DNA from: Cytobacillus kochii | GTDB lineage: Bacteria > Bacillota > Bacilli > Bacillales > Cytobacillaceae | Assembly: GCF_020171845.1 (NCBI RefSeq) | Contig: NZ_JAIVAM010000007.1 | Coordinates: forward strand, 267,616 to 331,615 | Length of the DNA stretch: 64,000 nt | Direction: 5' to 3' | Shown here: one piece after another, positions 33,304 to 42,521 of the stretch | How the letters are laid out: each line of letters opens with the position of its first letter | Position numbering within the stretch: the first letter of the stretch is position 1 | Notes under the pieces: generated by a model | Database searches by the model: none | What the model saw: the letters and a program-made list of their open reading frames with translations, nothing else | What the model was told of the DNA's origin: nothing | Program-made: the position numbers and the translations under genes

Positions 33304-33972
33304 ATGGATAAAAACAAAGATACAGAAATAAAGCGATCTTCAAAAGCAGAACACATTCTACTTCAGATCAATAGTAAAACGAAGCTAGGCGACTTACGAA
33401 AAATCGCGAAGGATATTAAAAAAGATCACGAACTAGCTATGGAACTTTGGTCAACTGAAGAGTTTTTGCCTAGACTATTAGCAATCTTAATTATGGACAA
33501 AAAACTTCTTTCTCAAGATGTGCTAAATAAGCTTGATAAGGATATGCAGACTCACACTCTTGATGAGCGAAATAACTTAATGGATTGGTTAATGGCTAAT
33601 CAACTCACCAAAGACAAGAAGAAAATTGCATTGATGGAGTCATGGGAAAATAGTCCTTCTGCTCTTCAAAGGCGAGCTTTCTGGTATTATCAAGGGCGAT
33701 TGAGATGGACTGGACAAACACCGCCTGATAACACCGCAGACTTGCTATCTAGATTAGAAGCTAATATTATGCAGGAGGAACCGGAAGTTCAATGGGCTAT
33801 GAATTTCACCGCAGGCTGGATAGGCGTTTATGATGAAAAGAATCGTACACGTTGTATGAATCTTGGTGAGAAAACGGGTCTTTACAAAGATGAAAAAGTA
33901 GCAAAAGGTTGTACTCCCAGCTATTTGCCAGAGTTCATTGCGATTGAAGTGGACAAACGGCAAAATAACTAG
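33304..33972 (+). CDS. DNA alkylation repair (AlkD-like) HEAT-repeat protein
   Basis: The ~222-residue protein is all-helical and follows the AlkD-like pattern. Conserved-looking parts are KLGDLRKIAKDIKKDHELAM, AMELWSTEEFLPRLLAILI, and SPSALQRRAFWYYQGRLRW. AlkD enzymes are DNA glycosylases for 3- and 7-alkyl purines; this subgroup is more divergent and its activity is not certain. ATG 33304 follows AAGGAG at 9 bases and is preferred over TTG 33295. Confidence 0.75.
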   Translation: MDKNKDTEIKRSSKAEHILLQINSKTKLGDLRKIAKDIKKDHELAMELWSTEEFLPRLLAILIMDKKLLSQDVLNKLDKDMQTHTLDERNNLMDWLMANQLTKDKKKIALMESWENSPSALQRRAFWYYQGRLRWTGQTPPDNTADLLSRLEANIMQEEPEVQWAMNFTAGWIGVYDEKNRTRCMNLGEKTGLYKDEKVAKGCTPSYLPEFIAIEVDKRQNN

Positions 33973-34166
33973 TTACCTCAGGGGTTACTGTATTTGTGCA
34001 CGGTGTAATACAAATTTGTTGCTTCAATATTAAATCACTTATCACGTAACCAATCAGCATTTTATATCGAAAGCAATGATGACTCTTGCTAGTGCGAAAT
34101 GCCACACTGAAAATTGTTCTCCTCCTTTTACTGACCCCATCACTCAACTAGAACGATAGCTCCATA

Positions 34167-34199
34167 CAAAAACCCCCCACAAATTCCTGTGAGGGGTAT
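34167..34199 (-). terminator. Terminator of the peptide-binding protein gene
   Basis: On the minus strand ACCCCTCACA pairs with TGTGGGGGGT and is followed by TTTTTG, 17 bases after the stop codon. Confidence 0.85.
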
Positions 34200-34215
34200 C
34201 TTTCATTTCTATCCT

Positions 34216-36015
34216 TTATTCAGCTTGATACTTACCTAAGAATTCCTTCACTTTATCAGCATCGGCTTTTAGTTCATTGCCAGTATCTACTAGTGGACTT
34301 ACTGTAGATGAGGCTTTGATTTTATTACCTTGGTAGTAGTCGATGATTTCCTCTTGGTTGATAGAGTAAAGTACGGCTCTTCTTAGATCGGCACTTTCAG
34401 AAACGGCACGACCTTCTGTATTAAATAGAAGGTATGATACAGCATTACTTGGAATGCTTTGTAATTGTAGTTTGCTATCGCCTTCTACCGTCTCATATTT
34501 ATTTTCTGGTACGCTGTATTGAATATGTGTTTCTCCGTTACGTAAGGCAGAAAGTGAGCTATCAATATCGGCAATGAAACGAACATTTACTTGATTAATA
34601 TTTGGTTCATTTTCAGTATCCGTCATATAACCTGGGTTTTTGTAGAATACAGCTTCATAATCATTTTTATGAGATAAGATGTATGGGCCACTAGCATATA
34701 ACGTATTGTCATAGCTATCGCCTTCAGTTACTGTGTTTTGGTCACCATAAGCGATGTCCTTGTTTACATCAAAGTCTTCCACTTTATACGTGTTGATTGA
34801 TTCGACTTGTTCTTTTGATACAATACCTGCAGATTGGTGCGCAAGGTAGTTTAATACTTGTGGGAATGGTTCTGTAGTTGTTACTTTCACCACTTGGTAT
34901 TTACCTGCTGCGTTATCTGCTGCATCATCTTCAGCAACTAACTCGGCAATCTCTGTATCTAATCCTTCTTCAAGTGCTGCTTTAACCGTACCCTCGCCAC
35001 CTGAAGTTTGTACTTTCTCTAATTCTGAAACATCTGTCACAACTTCAGCTGTCTCAATATGCTCATGTAAGCTATATGTGCGGTGATCTGGTACAGAATT
35101 TTTATCCTTCGCACGTTCTAGTGAGAAGACAACATCCTCTGCACCAACAAGGTCATCTGTTTCTTCTGCTTTTTTATCAGTAACTTTGGCAAAATTAACG
35201 TCATCTCTTAATAAGAAATAATACTCAGAATTGCCATCTGCAATACTAAAATTACGAGATAGGGAACCATCAGCCGTCACAACATCATCATCTGTTAAGT
35301 TTACAAGGCGAATATACATATTCGAATTCAACATATTAATAGAACCATCGTTCCCTTTAATTGGGTCAAGGGAAGTCAGTGTTGAAAGTGTTTGCGATAA
35401 TACGAGTGGATCTGATTCTCTCTTCGCTTCATCTTGGAAATCAATCGTTTCCCATGCTAAAGAGCGCGATTTAGAAAGGCGAACAGAATCTGGTACTAAC
35501 ACATCTTTATTCAATGCTTGTGTTTTGTAAGAGCTATATAATGGTGCAATATAAGCTTTATCAAATACAAGTTTTTCCTCGAATTCCTTATATGTTTTTG
35601 CGTATTCTTCTGGTGTTTCAGTACTTGCTTTATCTATCAACTCATCAATCTCTTTATCAGCCATAATGCTGTAATCTCCACCGCTAATAAACAATGAACG
35701 CACAGCGTAATCTGGATTTCCTGTTACAGTCGTCCAACTTGATAAAGCAACATCATAGTTTCCTGCATCTTGTTGTGCTTTAAAGCTACCATAGTCAGGT
35801 TGGATGTTTAATTTTACATCAAAACCATTCTTCGTTAATTGGTCACGAACAATGTTCATGTCCTCTTCACTACTGCTCATGCCAAGAATCTCTATTGATG
35901 GCTTAGAGCCATCACCACTACCTGAACCTTCATTCTCAACATCAGATTTTGTATTCACACATCCTGTTAGAATCAATGTAAATATTAACAAGAATGATAG
36001 TACCGCCTTTTTCAT
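34216..36015 (-). CDS. Peptide-type (SBP_bac_5) binding lipoprotein with apparently circularly permuted domain order
   Basis: The 599-residue lipoprotein has lipobox LTGC (Cys19) and a Gly/Ser linker. Residues ~40-192 correspond to the usual C-terminal lobe of DppA/OppA proteins: MNIVRDQLTKNGFDVKLNI, YDVALSSWTTVTGNPDYAV, then EEKLVFDKAYIAPLY. Residues ~202-599 correspond to the usual N-terminal and middle part: TSLDPIKGNDGSINMLNSNM, GAEDVVFSLERAKD, YASGPYILS, LRRAVLYSINQEEI. The chain ends where a normal protein would continue into the C-lobe. ATG 36015 follows a GGGGGG site. It lies downstream of the two permease genes. Confidence 0.85.
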   Translation of the reverse strand: MKKAVLSFLLIFTLILTGCVNTKSDVENEGSGSGDGSKPSIEILGMSSSEEDMNIVRDQLTKNGFDVKLNIQPDYGSFKAQQDAGNYDVALSSWTTVTGNPDYAVRSLFISGGDYSIMADKEIDELIDKASTETPEEYAKTYKEFEEKLVFDKAYIAPLYSSYKTQALNKDVLVPDSVRLSKSRSLAWETIDFQDEAKRESDPLVLSQTLSTLTSLDPIKGNDGSINMLNSNMYIRLVNLTDDDVVTADGSLSRNFSIADGNSEYYFLLRDDVNFAKVTDKKAEETDDLVGAEDVVFSLERAKDKNSVPDHRTYSLHEHIETAEVVTDVSELEKVQTSGGEGTVKAALEEGLDTEIAELVAEDDAADNAAGKYQVVKVTTTEPFPQVLNYLAHQSAGIVSKEQVESINTYKVEDFDVNKDIAYGDQNTVTEGDSYDNTLYASGPYILSHKNDYEAVFYKNPGYMTDTENEPNINQVNVRFIADIDSSLSALRNGETHIQYSVPENKYETVEGDSKLQLQSIPSNAVSYLLFNTEGRAVSESADLRRAVLYSINQEEIIDYYQGNKIKASSTVSPLVDTGNELKADADKVKEFLGKYQAE

Positions 36016-36045
36016 CTGCTTTCCCCCCTGAAAGTCTTTTATTTA

Positions 36046-37545
36046 TTAATCAAGCTTAGGGTCAAGTGCATCACGCAACCCGTCCCCAAGAAAGTTAAAC
36101 GATAAAACAAGTGCAATAATAGCAATACCAGGATAAATAGCTAAGTAGGAATGTGATTCTAGATAAGCACTACCTACTTTTAAGATATTACCCCATTCCG
36201 GTATATGCGGCTCAATTCCTAATCCTAAATAACTTAAACTACTTGTGGCAATTACTGCTCCTCCGATTGTTAACGTAGCCTTTACAATCATTGGCGCCAT
36301 ACTATTTGGGACAATTTGTTTAAAAATAATCGATAGATTACTTGCTCCGAGCGCACGAGCCGACATAACATATTCCATATTGGAAATCATCAGCACATTT
36401 GCTCGCATCGTTCTTGCATACGTTGGAATTGAACCAACACTTAAGGCAATCACTAGTGTCGTTGTGCTTGCCCCGAAAGCTGCGATGATGACGATCGCAA
36501 GTAAAATACCTGGAATAGCATATAATACATCTAATAATCGCATTAAAATATTATCCGTGCGTTTCCCATAATAACCAGAAATAGCACCTAGAATCCCACC
36601 AACCACAAACGGAATGAAGGTCGATAAAACCCCTACAATCAGAGAGATCCTGGCCCCAAAGACAATGCGCGAGAACACATCGCGACCAAAATTATCTGTA
36701 CCTAAAGGATAGGCAAGACTTGGCATTTGTAATGTAGCACCATAATTATTATCAACCGCCATACCATAATCGAAGGTCCAATAACTGCAAATCGATAAAG
36801 AGAAAATAAACAGAATGAAAAATAATCCTAGCATCGCTGTCATATTACTCGCAATTTTCTCCCACATCGCATACCATTTAGCAACAGTAGATGGCGTTTT
36901 GCTGAACACTTCTAATAGCATAAATAAACCTAAGGCAAGGGCAAATAAATTACCGGTTAAAGAAGTAAGTATTAATAGGATTCCTACAGACAACTTCCAT
37001 TTCGATAATTGTCCGTTATCTTTTATTACTAAAAGGAGTACAACCAACTGAAAAACGAAAATGGCCAGTAACAAAAACATACCCATGAGGAATGTATTCG
37101 CTACGTAAGGTTTAAACAAGTTTAATGAAGATACCGCAATCACGTAGAATTGCGTCATCAACATAAACATAGTAAATAAGTATTGTGGGCTTTTTTTCTT
37201 TTTAATAAGACCAAATGCAAAAGCGGTTGTGAAAATATTACCCACCAATACACTTAATAGTTGGAAATAACCCCACATTCTTGTCGACGAGCGTATAACG
37301 CCATCTCTTTTCAAATCCCGCTTCACTTGATAAGCAATAAAAGATTGAATGATAGAGAAAACGGCATAAGCAATAAATAATGAAAAGAAAACTGGCTTGA
37401 TTGCCCCTGTTGAAAAATCAATACCTGCAAGCAAAAAGATCAGCGTTAAGGCAATAGAGACAACAAGGGCAAAGTTGGCCTGCGCATATTCAGATGTCGC
37501 CTTTAAGGCGAATTTTTTTAACAAGCTATCTTTATGAGTAGACAT
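36046..37545 (-). CDS. Peptide ABC permease (OppC/DppC type) with extra N-terminal membrane domain
   Basis: The 499-residue protein is ~200 residues longer than normal DppC. The C-terminal ~265 residues are a standard subunit: LGTDNFGRDVFSRIVFGARI (near 282-301), MRLLDVLYAIPGILLAIVII, and the coupling loop SARALGASNLSIIFKQIVPN. The first ~220 residues form about six extra membrane helices with a basic loop FGLIKKKKSP. It starts 13 bases after the DppB-type gene with a weak AGGTG site, so the two are co-translated. Confidence 0.88.
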   Translation of the reverse strand: MSTHKDSLLKKFALKATSEYAQANFALVVSIALTLIFLLAGIDFSTGAIKPVFFSLFIAYAVFSIIQSFIAYQVKRDLKRDGVIRSSTRMWGYFQLLSVLVGNIFTTAFAFGLIKKKKSPQYLFTMFMLMTQFYVIAVSSLNLFKPYVANTFLMGMFLLLAIFVFQLVVLLLVIKDNGQLSKWKLSVGILLILTSLTGNLFALALGLFMLLEVFSKTPSTVAKWYAMWEKIASNMTAMLGLFFILFIFSLSICSYWTFDYGMAVDNNYGATLQMPSLAYPLGTDNFGRDVFSRIVFGARISLIVGVLSTFIPFVVGGILGAISGYYGKRTDNILMRLLDVLYAIPGILLAIVIIAAFGASTTTLVIALSVGSIPTYARTMRANVLMISNMEYVMSARALGASNLSIIFKQIVPNSMAPMIVKATLTIGGAVIATSSLSYLGLGIEPHIPEWGNILKVGSAYLESHSYLAIYPGIAIIALVLSFNFLGDGLRDALDPKLD

Positions 37546-37558
37546 GCTGCACCTACTT

Positions 37559-39019
37559 TTAATATTGTTTCATTTTTGAACGAATTCTTGGATCGATAAA
37601 TGCATATAAAATATCAATCAATAAGTTCACTAATGAGATTGTAATGGCAATATATACAACACCGCCCATAATAGCGGGAATATCAGGGATAAATTGTTTA
37701 TCAACAATATAACTTCCAATTCCACTAATATTAAAAACTTTTTCTGTAACAGCAGCTCCACCGAGCATACCGCCAAACATTAAACCAATGACAGTAATAA
37801 TTGGTATCAAAGCATTTCCAAAAGCATGGCGCCAAAGTATGCGGCGTTCATTAAGACCTTTTGCTCTTGCAGTAATAATATAATCTTCATGGATGACTTC
37901 TAGCGTAGATGAGCGAGTCATCCGAGCAATGGAAGCCATTAAACCGGTTCCCAGGACAACCGCTGGCATGATAATCGAAAGCAAATTACCTGGTGTAAAA
38001 GTAGCCGGCAGCCACTGTAACTCAATCGAAAATGTTAAAATAAAGATTAAACCTTGCCAAAAATTCGGAATCGATAACCCAATTAAAGCTACGAACATAA
38101 GGGTATAATCTAAAAAGGTATTAGACCTTGTAGCAGAAATGATTCCAATAGGAATGGCAATAACAATCGCTAAAATTAAGGCAATAAACGTTAGTAATAG
38201 TGTGATTGGAATTTTTCTAGCGATGGCATCCACAACATTTTCATTTCCGGCAAAAGAAGCACCTAAATCAAATGTGAAAATACCTTGAATTGCTTGCCAT
38301 AATTGAACCCAATACGGTTGATCTAACCCATAAATTTGGTTAAATGTCGCGATCTGTTCCTTAGTAGCCGTTACTCCTAAAATATTGGCAGCTGGATCAA
38401 ACGGTGAAATATACAAAATCGTAAACACAAAAAAAGCGACCCCAACAATAACAAATAGGGTGGAAACAAGCCTTTCAAAAATATACTTTATATACGGATT
38501 CATATACAAGAAAAGGAGGGTATAGAACAATAATCCAGGTATGAACGTTAGAACAACAAATACTGGATGTTCTAATAATGATCGCATGATACTTGCAAAA
38601 GTTAATTGATCTTCTCCTCGCTGTGCTAATTCCTCCTGAACTTTATCCTCTACTACCTGAAGAAACTCATCCTCTGCTCTCTTTTCAGCCACTTGTTTCA
38701 TTTTCAACTCATCTATCTTTTGCTGAAAGAACGTTTGCTTTCGCCTTTGCTGTTCTATATGTTTCGTAATTAATTTTTCCTTTAAACCGGCTTCTGTGCA
38801 TGCTTGATGGAGCTCACGCCATAACCGCTGATAAGCGTCATCTTTTCTCTTTATGAGGTAAATAATGAAGCTAATCACATAAACTGGTAAACCTATAATC
38901 AACATCGCCCATTTTAAAAATGGGTATTGGTTCATTTTCCCAAAGGTTTGACTGAGTGTCGAAAGCACATTAGGAACGCTAGATGAATGTATCTGTGGCG
39001 CATTATTGACTGTATTCAT
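37559..39019 (-). CDS. Peptide ABC permease (OppB/DppB type) with N-terminal coiled-coil extension
   Basis: The 486-residue protein has a normal DppB core from about residue 178: RLVSTLFVIVGVAFFVFTIL, DYTLMFVALIGLSIPNFWQG, and the coupling loop TARAKGLNERRILWRHAFGN. Before it are a membrane helix (~38-57), a charged coiled coil (~60-140, rich in Gln/Lys/Glu) and another helix (~152-172). ATG 39019 follows AAGGGGGTG. It is the first gene of the minus-strand unit and lies divergent to the fused ATPase gene. Confidence 0.88.
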   Translation of the reverse strand: MNTVNNAPQIHSSSVPNVLSTLSQTFGKMNQYPFLKWAMLIIGLPVYVISFIIYLIKRKDDAYQRLWRELHQACTEAGLKEKLITKHIEQQRRKQTFFQQKIDELKMKQVAEKRAEDEFLQVVEDKVQEELAQRGEDQLTFASIMRSLLEHPVFVVLTFIPGLLFYTLLFLYMNPYIKYIFERLVSTLFVIVGVAFFVFTILYISPFDPAANILGVTATKEQIATFNQIYGLDQPYWVQLWQAIQGIFTFDLGASFAGNENVVDAIARKIPITLLLTFIALILAIVIAIPIGIISATRSNTFLDYTLMFVALIGLSIPNFWQGLIFILTFSIELQWLPATFTPGNLLSIIMPAVVLGTGLMASIARMTRSSTLEVIHEDYIITARAKGLNERRILWRHAFGNALIPIITVIGLMFGGMLGGAAVTEKVFNISGIGSYIVDKQFIPDIPAIMGGVVYIAITISLVNLLIDILYAFIDPRIRSKMKQY

Positions 39020-39139
39020 TCATCCGTTCACCCCCTTTAGTCCCGATAATTCCTAGTTGTATACTATATTTTAATTCTAGTATAATATGACTGTCAATAT
39101 TGTTCGAGAGTAAACATCAAAGTTTGGTAGGTGGAGAAT

Positions 39140-40897
39140 GTGGAACCGTTATTAAAAATAGAAAATTTACAAGTATCCTTTATGTCTCGAGAGAAGGAAT
39201 TTGAAGCTGTCAAAGGTGTCAGCTTTACTGTCAATAAAGGAGAAACATTAGGCATTGTCGGTGAATCAGGCAGTGGCAAGAGTGTCACTGCCCGCTCGAT
39301 TATGAGACTGCTCCCGTCTCCTCCTTCCCTTTTAAAAGACGGCGAGATTATGTTTCTCGGTAAAGATCTGGTCAATGCAAGTGATCAAGAATTGGAAGCG
39401 ATCAGAGGGAAAGATATGAGCATGATCTTCCAAGATCCAATGACCTCGTTGAATCCAACGATGCGTATTGGTCAACAATTAACTGAAACAATGCTAAAAC
39501 ATACAAAAGGATTAGGTAAAACTCAAGCAAAGGCTGAAGCCATTGAGCTTTTAAGATTAGTAGGGATTCCAAAGCCAGAAGTTCGTTTTGCCCAATACCC
39601 ACATGAGTTTTCTGGCGGGATGCGGCAACGGGCAATGATTGCTATCGCTCTTGCTTGTCGTCCTAAGCTACTCATCGCTGACGAACCAACAACAGCACTT
39701 GATGTAACCATACAAGCGCAAATACTGAACCTAATGAAGCATATGCAGGAAAAATTCGGTACTGCGATCATTTTAATCACCCATGACCTTGGCGTTGTTG
39801 CTGGCATGTGTGACCGTGTTGTCGTAATGAAGGACGGGGAAATCGTTGAAAAAGGCACAACCGAAGAAATCTTTGAGCATGCCACTCACCCTTATACATT
39901 ACGATTACTCAACGCTTTACCAAAGCTTCATGAAAAAAAGAAAGCAAAACCAGCACCGCGTATTAGTGAAGATATCAATGCAAAAGAACCCCTTCTCGAA
40001 GTAAAAGCATTGAAACAACACTTCGATTTAGGCAAAGGCCAAGTGTTGAAGGCTGTTGATGATATTAGCTTCTTTATTAAACCTGGTGAAACACTTGGTC
40101 TTGTCGGGGAGTCTGGTTCAGGAAAGTCCACCACCGGGCGTGCGATTTTAAGATTAAATGAACCAACTGCTGGTGAAGTGTTGTACCAGGGTATTCCTGT
40201 GAATCAACTAACAGCAAAGGAAATGAAGATGATGCGCAGACATATGCAAATGATTTTTCAAGATCCTTATGCTTCATTAAACCCGCGCTTTAAAGTAATT
40301 GATATTATCGGTCAAGCACTAGATATTCATAAGCTCGTAAAAAATAAGCAAGAACGCCGGAAACGCGTAGAAGAATTACTAGAAATGGTGGGTTTGGAGA
40401 AGGAACATGCAATGCGTTATCCCCATGAATTTTCTGGGGGACAAAGACAGCGAATTGGGATTGCCCGCGCACTTGCCGTCGAACCAAAATTCATCGTCTG
40501 TGATGAGCCACTCTCTGCACTAGACGTATCCATCCAAGCGCAAATCGTTAAATTACTTGAAGACTTACAGCAAAAGCTTGGATTGACCTACCTATTTATT
40601 GCCCACGACCTCTCCATGGTTAAACATATTAGTGACCGTGTAGCCGTTATGTTCGGGGGAAAAATCGTCGAACTCGCAGAAAGTGAAGAACTCTATGCTA
40701 ACCCGCAGCACCCATATACAAAATCACTACTCGCTGCCATCCCAATCCCTGACCCAGCGATTGAACGGCAGAAAAAACGCGAAACTTTGTCCGCACAAGA
40801 AGAGCGACGTGAGGAATATCAACTCGATAATGCTGAACTTGTGGAAGTAACGCCTGGGCATTGGGTTGCTCAGCCGAAGGTAACAGTGGAAATATAA
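39140..40897 (+). CDS. Fused peptide ABC ATPase (DppD-DppF in one chain)
   Basis: The ~585-residue protein contains two complete ABC ATPase domains. The first has Walker A GESGSGKSVT, the signature FSGGMRQRAM and Walker B LLIADEPTTALDV. The second has GESGSGKSTTGR, FSGGQRQRIG and FIVCDEPLSALDV. Each is followed by the oligopeptide-ATPase C-terminal segment (HPYT-x-x-L). Normal Dpp/Opp systems use two separate proteins. GTG 39140 with AGGTGG upstream gives MEPLLKIENLQVSF, the typical start. It is divergent from the permease genes, with ~120 bases between. Confidence 0.95.
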   Translation: MEPLLKIENLQVSFMSREKEFEAVKGVSFTVNKGETLGIVGESGSGKSVTARSIMRLLPSPPSLLKDGEIMFLGKDLVNASDQELEAIRGKDMSMIFQDPMTSLNPTMRIGQQLTETMLKHTKGLGKTQAKAEAIELLRLVGIPKPEVRFAQYPHEFSGGMRQRAMIAIALACRPKLLIADEPTTALDVTIQAQILNLMKHMQEKFGTAIILITHDLGVVAGMCDRVVVMKDGEIVEKGTTEEIFEHATHPYTLRLLNALPKLHEKKKAKPAPRISEDINAKEPLLEVKALKQHFDLGKGQVLKAVDDISFFIKPGETLGLVGESGSGKSTTGRAILRLNEPTAGEVLYQGIPVNQLTAKEMKMMRRHMQMIFQDPYASLNPRFKVIDIIGQALDIHKLVKNKQERRKRVEELLEMVGLEKEHAMRYPHEFSGGQRQRIGIARALAVEPKFIVCDEPLSALDVSIQAQIVKLLEDLQQKLGLTYLFIAHDLSMVKHISDRVAVMFGGKIVELAESEELYANPQHPYTKSLLAAIPIPDPAIERQKKRETLSAQEERREEYQLDNAELVEVTPGHWVAQPKVTVEI

Positions 40898-40934
40898 AAG
40901 AAAAGCCGGCCATTTTCGGTCGGCTTTTCTTTTA
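40896..40934. terminator. Bidirectional terminator between the ATPase and AtoE genes
   Basis: AAAAGAAAAGCCGGCC pairs with GGTCGGCTTTTCTTTT, with A runs on one side and T runs on the other. It serves both convergent genes. Confidence 0.95.
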
Positions 40935-40942
40935 TAAATTCT

Positions 40943-42253
40943 CTAGTAGACAAAATAGATAAGAATAGTAGTAATCACCCCGACCCAAACACTCAACAAA
41001 ATGCAATACCCCATTATATGGCGAATATGCAGACCAACAACACTTAAAATAGGTAGAGCCCAAAAGGGTTGAATGAGATTCGTCCAACCATCTCCCCAAC
41101 CGACAGCCATTGCCGTGATGGCATGATTTACTCCTAGCTGTGCTCCTGCCGCTACTTGTAATGGACCTTGTAATGCCCATTGTCCTCCACCAGACGGGGC
41201 GAGTAGGTTCACCACGCCTGCAGTCCAATAAGTAAAAACACCAAAAGTATCTGATGTGGCCACATTGGTTATCCAATTGATAATAGACTCAGCTATCCCT
41301 GAGCTACCAAGTACCGCAATAATGCCAGCATAGAAAGGAAATTGCAAAATAATCGGTGATATCGATGAGGCCGCATCCTTAAAAGCTTCTGCATATTGAG
41401 TAAGCGACTGATGAAATAATAAACCTAAAGATAGAAACGCAAGATTAATAATATTTAAATCTAAATCTCTACCATTCCAAAATGAAACCAGTAAATAAAT
41501 AAGTCCAATCAAACCTGTTACCGTTCCCCAAACCTTCGATCGCTCTAACTTCATAGCCGGACTATCTATTTTCTGTTCCTTTTGTCGAGAAGTTACCTTT
41601 TTTTCTTTTTCTACAAAAGGAATAATGTCTTTTTTTGGTGCCATTAATATGATGAATAGTGGCATCGTTATCACTAAGGCAATAAGAATCGTCATTGTAC
41701 CTGGATGGAATATTGTCTCGGAAGTAGGAATGACACCAATAGCACTTTGAAGAAAATGACCTTCTGTTGCCACTGATAATCCAATTGAACTCGATAAACC
41801 AGCTGTGTACAATACCGTGGGTGCATATGCAGCTGCTACCAGTAATGGAAAATGCGCCTGCTGATTTCTTTTACCAACCTCTCGGGCGATGATTGCACCG
41901 ACAATGACCGCCAATCCCCAGTTAATATAATAGGCAAATGAGGATACGAGAAAGGTGAGAATATAAGCTTGATTTGCACTTTTGGCTAATGATGCTACAC
42001 GGCTGAGAAAACGTTGGATAAAAGGGACTTTAGCTAATGCCATTCCCGTCATTAATAATAAAACCATTTGCATAGTAAAGGTTAAATAAGTCCAAAAGCC
42101 ATCACCGAAAGACTCCACAATCATCAATGGCTCACTTGGATTCATGATTAAAGCAAGGCCCATCATGAGTAACATCAGGATAACAGCAATGACAAAGGCA
42201 TCCGGTAAAAATCTCTCAACCATTTTTGAAAAACGGTGTGCTAATCGATTCAT
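40943..42253 (-). CDS. Short-chain fatty acid transporter, AtoE family
   Basis: The 436-residue protein has about twelve membrane segments. Family landmarks are visible: RFLPDAFVIAVILMLLMM at the start, FAYYINWGLAVIVGAIIARE near residue 107, and LLAPSGGGQWALQGPLQVAAG in the C-terminal half. AtoE proteins take up acetoacetate/butyrate-type acids. A normal ribosome site precedes ATG 42253. It converges with the fused ATPase gene and shares its terminator, so there is no operon link to the peptide importer. Confidence 0.88.
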   Translation of the reverse strand: MNRLAHRFSKMVERFLPDAFVIAVILMLLMMGLALIMNPSEPLMIVESFGDGFWTYLTFTMQMVLLLMTGMALAKVPFIQRFLSRVASLAKSANQAYILTFLVSSFAYYINWGLAVIVGAIIAREVGKRNQQAHFPLLVAAAYAPTVLYTAGLSSSIGLSVATEGHFLQSAIGVIPTSETIFHPGTMTILIALVITMPLFIILMAPKKDIIPFVEKEKKVTSRQKEQKIDSPAMKLERSKVWGTVTGLIGLIYLLVSFWNGRDLDLNIINLAFLSLGLLFHQSLTQYAEAFKDAASSISPIILQFPFYAGIIAVLGSSGIAESIINWITNVATSDTFGVFTYWTAGVVNLLAPSGGGQWALQGPLQVAAGAQLGVNHAITAMAVGWGDGWTNLIQPFWALPILSVVGLHIRHIMGYCILLSVWVGVITTILIYFVY

Positions 42254-42521
42254 TCCCTACTCCCCCTAACATGCTCGTCAGCACTAGGCTGTAGTACATG
42301 GTATGAACGAGGGAAAAGGGATATACGCTTTATTTTCTCAAAAAGTTTGTCCGGAATAAAGAAAGTAATTGAGTGGTCATCAATACAAAAGTTCATTACT
42401 ACCTATAGTAAAATCTAAATCATATAGCACTTAAGAATCTCTCACTTGCTCCAATGTAATAGTTAACATGGCGAACTTTCTCCTTTATAATATAAGAAAA
42501 AGTAGGAAAGGATGATTTTGA

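Noticed and set aside
40932..41276. 114-codon frame inside the AtoE gene
   Set aside because: It lies in an alternative frame of a gene with clear family motifs and has no ribosome site.
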